NCBI RefSeq assembly: GCF_029395475.1
Contig: NZ_CP113917.1
Location: 2,108,001-2,172,000 of the forward strand
Direction of reading: 5' to 3'
Source of the DNA: Bifidobacterium sp. ESL0775
Lineage (GTDB): Bacteria; Actinomycetota; Actinomycetes; Actinomycetales; Bifidobacteriaceae
DNA length: 64,000 nucleotides
Shown: positions 16,674 through 23,320 of the stretch, piece after piece
How the letters are laid out: every line of letters begins with the position of its first letter
Position numbering within the stretch: position 1 is the first letter of the stretch
Notes under the pieces: model-generated
Databases searched by the model: none
The model's input: the letters and a program-made list of their open reading frames with translations, nothing else
What the model was told of the DNA's origin: nothing
Program-made: the position numbers and the translations under genes

Positions 16674-18329
16674 TCATTCCGCCATGATCGAGTGGTAGAA
16701 GGCGCCGTGAAGGGCCTGATCGGCCTTTTCCTGCGCTTCCTCCCACGTGGTGTCGGCGAGCTGGGCGCGAACGTTGTCCAACGCGACCGGGGTCATCGAC
16801 AGGGAATTGACGCCGATGGCGGCAAGCACCACAGCGAGTTCCGGATCGGCGGCGGCCTCGCCGCACACACCCACCGGCATGCCGTTGGCGTTGCCCGCGT
16901 CCGCGATCATCTTGATGGCGCGCAGCACCGCCGGGTGCCATGCGGTCTGATAGTTGGAAACGGAGCCCAACGTGCGGTCGGCGGCCAGCGTGTATTGCGT
17001 CAGGTCGTTGGTGCCAATGGAGACAAAATCGGCTACCTTGGAGACTTCCTCGGCCATGAAGGCGATCGAAGGGATCTCAGCCATAATGCCGACTTTCTTC
17101 AAACCCTTGGACTTGCCAAGCTTCACGAAGTAATCAGCTTCCTGCTCGTCGGTGACCATGGGGACCATCACCCACAAATCGGCGTTGGTCTGGGCGTCGG
17201 CGGCGGCCAAGGCGTCGAGCTGGTCGTTCAGGACCTGCTGGTGGACGCGCAGGGTGCGCAGGCCGCGAAGGCCAAGCGCCGGATTGGGCTCGTCCTCAGG
17301 AGTGAGGAACGGCAGCGGCTTGTCGGCGCCAGCGTCGAGCAGACGGATGACGACCTTCTTGCCCAGGAAGCGGCTGAGCAGCTCGGCGTACGCCTTGGTC
17401 TGCTCCTCGACGCTCGGAGCCTGCTCGTTGCCAAGGAAGAGGAACTCCGTGCGGAACAGGCCCACACCTTCCGCGCCGTACTCGAGCGCCGGATCAGCGT
17501 CTTCGGGCTTGCCGACATTGGCCAGCAGCGGGATCGGATGGCCGTCCTTGAAGGAACCGGCCTTGCCACGCAGTTGCTTGGCCTGGGCCACACGGGCCTT
17601 GACGGCCTCGGCCTGGTCGATCTGCTCTTGCGTTGGATCGGAGATGACCTCGCCATGACGGGCATCAACCACCACCGTGGTGCCGTTCTGCAAATCATCG
17701 GCCCCAGCTGCGGAGACAACGGCCACGATGCCACGGGCACGCGCCAGAATCGCGGTGTGGCTGGTCGGGCCGCCTTGGCTGGTGACGATGGCCAGGACCT
17801 TGGTCAAGTCCAGAGCGGCGGTGTCGGCAGGCGAAAGATCCTGCGCAACCAAGACAAATGGCTTGTCGCTTTGCGGGATGCCGGGGGCCGGAACGCCCAT
17901 CAGATCGGCGATGACGCGCTGACCGACATCGTGCAGGTCGGCGGCGCGCTCGGCCATGTATCCACCGATATTGGTCAGCGTCTGCTCGAAACCGGCGAAG
18001 CCCTCGAATACCGCGCGTTCGGCGCTCTGCCCGTCATTGATGTGCTGCTTGATGGAATCCGACAATGCAGGGTCGGCGGCCATCTGGGCCAAAGCCTCAA
18101 GAATCGGGGCGGCTTGCTGGGCGCCCTTGTCGCCTTTGGCGGCCTGCGCCGAACGACGCTTCAGATCGTCGTTGACTTTGCCCAGCGAAACGTCGACACG
18201 CGCGATTTCGGATTCCGCGCTTTTCGAGGCGCTACGCGGCTCCTTCGAGGGCTCCGGCAGGGGCGCCGAAAAACGAAGGACCGGACCCACCGCCGCGCCG
18301 CGACCAATACCTGCACCGACAATATGCAT
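16674..18329 (-). CDS. ptsI: Phosphoenolpyruvate-protein phosphotransferase (PTS enzyme I)
   Basis: Takes phosphate from PEP and gives it to HPr, the first step of every PTS. The 551-aa protein has the phospho-histidine motif GGPTSHTAILARARGI, the PEP-site blocks EGVGLFRTEFLFLG and GIMAEIPSIAFMAEEVSK, and the C-terminal Cys loop GMPVGVCGEAAADP. AAGGAG five bases before the ATG at 18329 fixes the start; a GTG two codons earlier overlaps the Shine-Dalgarno sequence. It is divergent from HPr across a 234-base promoter region. Confidence 0.96.
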   Translation of the reverse strand: MHIVGAGIGRGAAVGPVLRFSAPLPEPSKEPRSASKSAESEIARVDVSLGKVNDDLKRRSAQAAKGDKGAQQAAPILEALAQMAADPALSDSIKQHINDGQSAERAVFEGFAGFEQTLTNIGGYMAERAADLHDVGQRVIADLMGVPAPGIPQSDKPFVLVAQDLSPADTAALDLTKVLAIVTSQGGPTSHTAILARARGIVAVVSAAGADDLQNGTTVVVDARHGEVISDPTQEQIDQAEAVKARVAQAKQLRGKAGSFKDGHPIPLLANVGKPEDADPALEYGAEGVGLFRTEFLFLGNEQAPSVEEQTKAYAELLSRFLGKKVVIRLLDAGADKPLPFLTPEDEPNPALGLRGLRTLRVHQQVLNDQLDALAAADAQTNADLWVMVPMVTDEQEADYFVKLGKSKGLKKVGIMAEIPSIAFMAEEVSKVADFVSIGTNDLTQYTLAADRTLGSVSNYQTAWHPAVLRAIKMIADAGNANGMPVGVCGEAAADPELAVVLAAIGVNSLSMTPVALDNVRAQLADTTWEEAQEKADQALHGAFYHSIMAE

Positions 18330-18454
18330 ATTCACTCCTTGACTTCTTGGCTTCGACAGCCCATTGAGTCGTCCACGACAACATAGGCCGCCGCCATCAA
18401 CTTTGAGTAAAGCTTTCAGCTCGACTCATTATACACACTAAAATCCGCTTTGCA

Positions 18455-18471
18455 AAAACGGTAATCGTTTT
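18455..18471. promoter_or_regulatory. CRE/LacI-like dyad in the ptsI-ptsH divergent promoter region
   Basis: AAAACG GTAAT CGTTTT is a perfect 6-bp inverted repeat with a 5-base centre, in the 234-base region shared by the enzyme I and HPr genes. The AAACG / CGTTT halves resemble sites used by LacI-family global regulators. A LacI-family gene lies directly after HPr and is the nearest candidate binder; this is inference. Confidence 0.4.
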
Positions 18472-18563
18472 CTCAATTTCACCCCAAAGGGATTCCCCGA
18501 TGCTATACTTTTGTCTGTTCAATACCCATAACGGGCCTGTCCACAACATCAAAGGAGTGTCTT

Positions 18564-18830
18564 ATGGCAACGGCAACACGCACCACAACCATCACAGATC
18601 CGGTCGGCATCCACGCACGTCCGGCCTCGCAGTTCGTGCAGGCGGTCACCGCCTCGGGCTGCACCGCCACCATCGCCAAGGGGAGCGGGGCTCCGGTGAA
18701 CGCCGGAAGCATCCTTTCGGTCATGGGCCTGGGCATCCAGAAGGGCGACGAGGTCGCCGTCGTCGTCGAGGGCGACAACGCCGAAAAAGTGGCGGACGAC
18801 CTCATCGAAACGCTTACCAAGGCCGAGTAG
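18564..18830 (+). CDS. ptsH: Phosphocarrier protein HPr
   Basis: Small phosphocarrier between enzyme I and IIA proteins, 88 aa. The active His is residue 17 in DPVGIHARPASQF. The regulatory region NAGSILSVMGLGI keeps a Ser (residue 49) at the position phosphorylated by HPr kinase in Firmicutes; whether a kinase exists here is unknown. AAAGGAG lies just upstream of the ATG. A strong hairpin follows the stop. Confidence 0.97.
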   Translation: MATATRTTTITDPVGIHARPASQFVQAVTASGCTATIAKGSGAPVNAGSILSVMGLGIQKGDEVAVVVEGDNAEKVADDLIETLTKAE

Positions 18831-18835
18831 CGTAT

Positions 18836-18870
18836 TGTAGTCCGGCTCCGTTAGCAGGAGCCGGACTACA
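18836..18870 (+). terminator. Hairpin after ptsH
   Basis: A perfect 14-bp stem TGTAGTCCGGCTCC / GGAGCCGGACTACA with a 7-base loop starts five bases after the HPr stop. It is followed by ATGGAAGCG, not a U run, so it may act as an mRNA stabiliser or Rho-assisted terminator. Confidence 0.6.
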
Positions 18871-18888
18871 ATGGAAGCGTTGTTCGTA

Positions 18889-18929
18889 AGTTTTATTGGC
18901 CATTATGAGTCACTCGGTCCAATAAAACT
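18889..18929. promoter_or_regulatory. Inverted repeat before the LacI gene
   Basis: AGTTTTATTGG at 18889-18899 and its exact reverse complement at 18919-18929 flank a 19-base centre that holds TGAGTCA. It lies 28 bases before the LacI start. It could be a weak terminator for ptsH read-through or an autoregulatory site for the LacI protein; the AT-rich arms do not decide between these. Confidence 0.4.
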
Positions 18930-18956
18930 GACCCACCACCAAGCTGGAGCACTCAC

Positions 18957-20033
18957 ATGAAACCACGGGCCCGTAAGCGTCACCCGGATAGCCCGAACAA
19001 TTCCATCACCGAGGTGGCGGCACTCGCCAAGGTGTCCACCGCCACCGTCTCACGCGTGCTTTCGGGACGTCGCAAAAAAGACGACGACATCGCACGGCGT
19101 GTGCGTGACGCTGCTGAAAAACTTCATTATTCCGCCAATCCCGCAGCCAGCAGCCTGAGAAGCGACATCACCAACACCTTGGGTGTGGTGGTCCCCAGCC
19201 CCATCGACACCTTCAGCTCGCAACTGCTTTCCAAACTCGAGCCACGGGCGCGCGAAGACGGTAAATACATCCTGGCCAGCATGGGTGAGACGGCCGACGA
19301 GCAGAGCGAGTGTATCGATTCGCTGATCGCGCGTGGCGTGGACGGGCTTGTAGTCATCCCTGTCCCCGGGGCTGATCTTTCCGAAATCATCGCGCGCTCG
19401 GCCTCCGAGAAGACGCCCATCGTGCAGATTTCCGGGCGCAGCACCTCCTCCAAAGTCAATTGGGTCGGCATCGACGGGGTCGCCAGCATGCGCGAGGCGG
19501 TCACCCACATCACCGACCACAATGGCACGTCGATCATGTTCATGAGCCCGAACATGGATACCGACACGGCGCCGGACGCTTTCGTCGCCTTCCAGAACTC
19601 CGACCAGATCACCGGTTACCTGCACGAACCCGAATGGACCACTTTCGGCGACTGCACCATCCAACGCGGCTACGACGACACGCTCAAGGCCTTCGCCGAC
19701 CCGGAGGACCATCCAAACGCCATCATCTGCTCTTCCGACGATATCGCCATCGGGGCGATGATGGCGCTGCAACGGCTCGGCATCCCGGTTCCCGGCGAGG
19801 TCAAGGTCATCGGCTTTGGCGATTCCCAACTGGCCGCCGCCTACCATCCCTCCATCACCTCGCTGAGGCCACCGTACGAATCAATGGCGGAGGAGGCGCT
19901 GCTGCTCATCGAGCTCAAGCGCGGAGGACGTCACCACCTGCCTTCGCACACCGCGTTCCCGCCGCAGGTGATCCGCAGGGAATCGACATCGGCGCCGCGC
20001 ATCGGCACCAGCGACATGGCCGACCCGCGCTGA
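18957..20033 (+). CDS. LacI-family transcriptional regulator next to ptsH
   Basis: DNA-binding regulator, 358 aa. The helix-turn-helix is NSITEVAALAKVSTATVSRV and the hinge is YSANPAASSLRSDITNTLGVVVPSP, followed by a full effector domain with CSSDDIAIGAMMALQRLGIPVP. A basic N-terminal stretch (MKPRARKRHPDSPNN) precedes the HTH. GGAG lies eight bases before the ATG. Its position after HPr and near the PTS suggests control of PTS genes, possibly with a global carbon-control role, but no effector can be read from the sequence. It is convergent with holB. Confidence 0.93.
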   Translation: MKPRARKRHPDSPNNSITEVAALAKVSTATVSRVLSGRRKKDDDIARRVRDAAEKLHYSANPAASSLRSDITNTLGVVVPSPIDTFSSQLLSKLEPRAREDGKYILASMGETADEQSECIDSLIARGVDGLVVIPVPGADLSEIIARSASEKTPIVQISGRSTSSKVNWVGIDGVASMREAVTHITDHNGTSIMFMSPNMDTDTAPDAFVAFQNSDQITGYLHEPEWTTFGDCTIQRGYDDTLKAFADPEDHPNAIICSSDDIAIGAMMALQRLGIPVPGEVKVIGFGDSQLAAAYHPSITSLRPPYESMAEEALLLIELKRGGRHHLPSHTAFPPQVIRRESTSAPRIGTSDMADPR

Positions 20034-20164
20034 CGGCAAGGCCTCACGCCGGAAGCACGCATCAGGGTTTCCCGTACTTCCGTGTTCCTTTGATATGGCT
20101 CTTTTCACTCCCTGAATTTCAGCTTCATAGCCGAATATCTGTAATACATATACTTTGTTGCAAA

Positions 20165-21316
20165 TTACGGCAACAACGCGCAGAACAGAGCCTCGAAGAG
20201 GATGGTCTGGTTGCTGTTGCCGTTGAGCCGGCGGCGGGCGACGGAGACGGCATCAAGGCGGTCGACCACACCCTGACGGGTGAGGCTCTCGGCGAGATTG
20301 GTGATCGACGAACGGTTCTCGAGGTTGATCAGACCTACCGATTGTTCGGCGTTGTTCTGCAAAACCGCCACATCACGGTAGATGCTGGCGATGGTGTTCA
20401 GGTCGCGGTCGAGCACATCGCGGCTCCGACGAGTCGCCCGGCGCTTGATCTCGGTCTTCTTGCCGATCTGGTTGAACGCGCTACGCAGCTTGGGCGGTAT
20501 GCGGTCCTTTTCGCCTAAGCCGTTGACATGCCGGAATTCCGCTTCCTGCTTGGCGGCCTGATCCTCGACGTCGGATTGCGCCTGGGCCTTGGCGTTGTCA
20601 ATGAGCCGGCCCGCAAGCAGCACGGCATCCGAGGCGCGACGAAGGTTCAACACCCCAGACACCAGCTCCGCCCGGTCGCTCATCACCCGTTCGTTGGTGG
20701 CATAGAGACGGGCCACACCGATATGCCCTTCGGCCAGACGAGCCGCACGAGCCGCGGTTTTGGGCTCGATATGGTCGTGCGTTTCCAGGAATTTCGCCAC
20801 GGCTTGCGTGGATGGCACCGCGAGGTTGACGATGCGCGTGCGGGAGCGGATGGTCGGCAGCACGTCCTCGGGGCTTGGCGCGCACAACAGCCAAATCGTG
20901 TGGGGGCTTGGCTCCTCGATCTCCTTCAACAGCACATTGGTGGTGCGCTCGAGCATGCGGTCGACGTCTTCGATGACGATGATCCGCCAAGGGGCGATGC
21001 TCGGCGTCTGCTCGGAGGTCTCGATAAGATCGCGCACCTCGTCAATGCCGATGGTAATCTTGTCGGTCGCCAAAACGCTGACATCGGGATGTGTTCCGGC
21101 CAAAACCTGCTCACTCGAGCGTTCCGGCTCATCGGACAAGCCATGGGTCGGGCTTTCCAAAGCCGCGGCGAACGCCCGCGCCACATTGGAGCGGCCGGAT
21201 CCGGGAGGACCACAAATCAGCCAGGATTGCGCGATGGCCTTGGGATCGCCGGACGCGACGGCGCGCAGCCGCGCCACGACCTGGTCCTGGCCGACGATCG
21301 AGTCCCATACGCTCAT
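20165..21316 (-). CDS. holB: DNA polymerase III subunit delta'
   Basis: Clamp-loader subunit, 383 aa. The AAA+ domain opens VWDSIVGQDQVVARLRAVA, with an actinobacterial-style modified P-loop GPPGSGRSN (Arg for Lys), IGIDEVRDLIE, and a Walker B-like IIVIEDVDRMLERTTNVLLK followed by EEPSPHTIWLL. Delta' is normally a poor or inactive ATPase, so the altered P-loop is expected. GGAGG five bases before the ATG at 21316 decides the start; 25 upstream codons are ignored. It follows tmk on the same strand, a common actinobacterial pair. Confidence 0.93.
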   Translation of the reverse strand: MSVWDSIVGQDQVVARLRAVASGDPKAIAQSWLICGPPGSGRSNVARAFAAALESPTHGLSDEPERSSEQVLAGTHPDVSVLATDKITIGIDEVRDLIETSEQTPSIAPWRIIVIEDVDRMLERTTNVLLKEIEEPSPHTIWLLCAPSPEDVLPTIRSRTRIVNLAVPSTQAVAKFLETHDHIEPKTAARAARLAEGHIGVARLYATNERVMSDRAELVSGVLNLRRASDAVLLAGRLIDNAKAQAQSDVEDQAAKQEAEFRHVNGLGEKDRIPPKLRSAFNQIGKKTEIKRRATRRSRDVLDRDLNTIASIYRDVAVLQNNAEQSVGLINLENRSSITNLAESLTRQGVVDRLDAVSVARRRLNGNSNQTILFEALFCALLP

Positions 21317-21526
21317 TGTTCCTCCACTTGTTTCGTATTCCCACACTATTGCCAACCACCGATGACGGATAAATCCACGCTTCATCGGCAATTCATCCCG
21401 GTTTCAACCACAGCCGTGGCATTTCCCGGAAATTCTCACTCACAACAGAAAGTATTACAACTAAACTTTCTCGTTATTCACCACTTCAAAATCCATCAAC
21501 CGCCCTATCAGCCATGGGACGCAAAC

Positions 21527-22153
21527 CTACAACCCACACGACCAATCCTCCAGCAGGCCATCGGCATCGGCACGAATCTGATCCCAGACCTCGTCAATCG
21601 GCTTCGAGGCGTCGATGACCTTGAACCGCGAGCGCTCCTGCGCCGCCAAATCGAGGAACGCCTGACGCGTACGCTCCTGGAAGCCGTCGCCGGCCGACTC
21701 CATGCGGTCCTCGCTGTGGTCAAGCCGGTTGTGCGAAGCCGCCGGATCCATATCAAGCAGGTACGTGCGTTCCGGCAGCAAATTGTTCGTCGCCCACAGG
21801 CTCAAGTTCCACACTTCCTCTTGCGTCAGCTCGCGCCCTCCGGCTTGGTAGGCCAGCGACGAATCAATATAGCGGTCGGAAATGACCACAGCCCCACGCG
21901 CAAGCGCCGGCCGGATGACCTCGGCGACATGCTGGGCACGATCGGCGGCGAACAGCAGCGCTTCAGTGCGCGGCGCGATCTCGCCTCCATGCAACAGCAA
22001 CCGCCGCAACGCCACGCCCAACTTCGTGCCGCCCGGCTCGCGGGTGACCACAACCTCGCGCCCCAGCTCTTCGACATAACGCTGCAAGCGCTCGACCTGT
22101 GTGGTCTTCCCCACCCCGTCGACGCCCTCAAACGAAATAAACACACCGCTCAT
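21527..22153 (-). CDS. tmk: Thymidylate kinase
   Basis: Phosphorylates dTMP to dTDP for DNA synthesis; 208 aa, normal length. The P-loop is [16 protein letters not shown], the DR[YF] motif is [15 protein letters not shown], and the lid region follows as [16 protein letters not shown]. The ATG of [13 protein letters not shown] is preferred; an in-frame GTG five codons earlier has no better ribosome site. It is 210 bases upstream of holB. Confidence 0.95.
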   Translation of the reverse strand: MSGVFISFEGVDGVGKTTQVERLQRYVEELGREVVVTREPGGTKLGVALRRLLLHGGEIAPRTEALLFAADRAQHVAEVIRPALARGAVVISDRYIDSSLAYQAGGRELTQEEVWNLSLWATNNLLPERTYLLDMDPAASHNRLDHSEDRMESAGDGFQERTRQAFLDLAAQERSRFKVIDASKPIDEVWDQIRADADGLLEDWSCGL

Positions 22154-22260
22154 GATTCTCAATTCCACTTATGAATAGCTTCCAAATCCACTTCAATTAT
22201 CCGACACGCCAGTACTTTAAACGTGGACACCGCGGATGAAAGACCGACAATGGTTCATGC

Positions 22261-22533
22261 CTATTTATCGAAATGGTAATCATCGCCGAATTGGCGTGAC
22301 CACCGATAAACAATTTTTTCGTATCTGCCTTCGACCGCATCCTGTATCTTGAGAATCTCATACTCGGAAAGCTCACCCCGATTGTGCGCCAGCCAAGCAT
22401 GGCCATCTTTGGTCAAAATGAATTTACCAAGGTCACGTTTTCGTCCCTTACCGACATGCACATGGACACCATGATGCATATCTTGAGAGCTGAAAAACAC
22501 CGAATAACCCATCACGCGAAACAGTTCAGTCAT
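22261..22533 (-). CDS. DUF4160-like small protein
   Basis: A 90-aa protein. The pattern MGYSVFFSSQDMHHGVHVHVGKGRKRDLGKF resembles DUF4160 proteins, which carry a conserved HVHV motif and often occur in two-gene toxin-antitoxin-like modules. Its start overlaps the end of the upstream small gene by 8 bases (ATGACTGA), with GGAAG seven bases before the ATG, so translation is coupled. The activity is not known. It lies between tmk and topA as a small accessory pair. Confidence 0.65.
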   Translation of the reverse strand: MTELFRVMGYSVFFSSQDMHHGVHVHVGKGRKRDLGKFILTKDGHAWLAHNRGELSEYEILKIQDAVEGRYEKIVYRWSRQFGDDYHFDK

Positions 22534-22759
22534 GCGCATACTTCCGATCTATTGACCGGGCACGCTCAATCATCTTGTAGTTCTGCCGAAAATACCGATG
22601 AACAAAATCCAGGCTATCTTTCGGGAAAGTCGACGATAAGATATTCCCGTCGTCATCAAGCACCGCTTTCCTGCCATACCCGATTTCCGTAATGGTCACC
22701 GTGTCGTCGTCATATCCCAGCCGAATACCATCTTCCTCAAGGAAATTATCGCACTCCAT
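22526..22759 (-). CDS. Small acidic protein paired with the DUF4160-like gene
   Basis: A 77-aa acidic protein (MECDNFLEEDGIRLGYDDD) that I do not assign to a family. AAGGAGG lies seven bases before the ATG and is among the best ribosome sites in the window, strong support that the gene is real. Its last codons overlap the start of the DUF4160-like gene. By position and charge it could be the antitoxin-like partner of that gene; this is inference only. Three DnaA-box-like sites lie 250-330 bases upstream. Confidence 0.6.
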   Translation of the reverse strand: MECDNFLEEDGIRLGYDDDTVTITEIGYGRKAVLDDDGNILSSTFPKDSLDFVHRYFRQNYKMIERARSIDRKYAHD

Positions 22760-23008
22760 GTTGCACCTCCTTTCCTCCTGCAATACCGCCAATTGTAGCG
22801 GAAATGCGGGAGGACGCGAAGTACCCCGGGCTCCACGGGACCGAACTGGAACCCTTATCTTTGCATGACTGCGTTTGCTGCTGTTTGCCTTCGATTGAGC
22901 CACCGTATCCCGTTCCTTTCACTTGCATGGAATCTCCGTTGATTCCATCGAAGCACAAAACGCAAAATTCCCGAGGCAAAACAGGCCACTGTGGTCGAAC
23001 GCTAGGGG

Positions 23009-23087
23009 TTATCCACATTTGAGGCGTGTCACAGGTTATGCCTGCCAGTTGTCCACAATCATCGGCAACGGCTACTCATTATCCACA
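23009..23087 (+). promoter_or_regulatory. Cluster of three DnaA-box-like sequences
   Basis: TTATCCACA occurs exactly at 23009-23017 and 23079-23087, with TTGTCCACA at 23049-23057. All are on the same strand, spaced 40 and 30 bp. They lie in the 561-base gap (22760-23320) between the small-gene pair and topA, near tmk and holB. No dnaA, dnaN or AT-rich unwinding region is present, so this is not the replication origin. It could be a DnaA titration or regulatory site. Apart from the topA hairpin nothing else is seen in the gap. Confidence 0.55.
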
Positions 23088-23252
23088 TTGCGTTTTCTGC
23101 TTGGCTTCAATCGTTGGCAAGTCATGAATTTCCCGTACCACACTACTCAGGAAATCACGTAATCACTTATAGGCACGAACCACGAGATTCTGTTCCGATG
23201 CCCAAAAAACGAAAACGGTGCGAAGGGCATCAGATAAAACACCATGCAATGA

Positions 23253-23288
23253 CTTATCCCACCTCTTTAATGACAGAGATGGGATAAG
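23253..23288 (-). terminator. Hairpin downstream of topA
   Basis: CTTATCCCACCTCT and AGAGATGGGATAAG form a 14-bp stem with one mismatch and an 8-base loop, 33 bases after the topA stop. The minus-strand sequence after it (GTCATTGCATGGTG) has no U tract, so the terminator call is moderate. Confidence 0.5.
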
Positions 23289-23320
23289 AGCAACGGTAAC
23301 ATGTAATACAGATTCGTGTT

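Noticed and set aside
20034..20164. Terminator between the convergent LacI and holB genes
   Set aside because: Only weak, interrupted pairing (GGAAG with CTTCC) and no U tract.
23009..23087. DnaA boxes as the replication origin
   Set aside because: Only three boxes, no AT-rich unwinding region, and no dnaA, dnaN or rpmH nearby.
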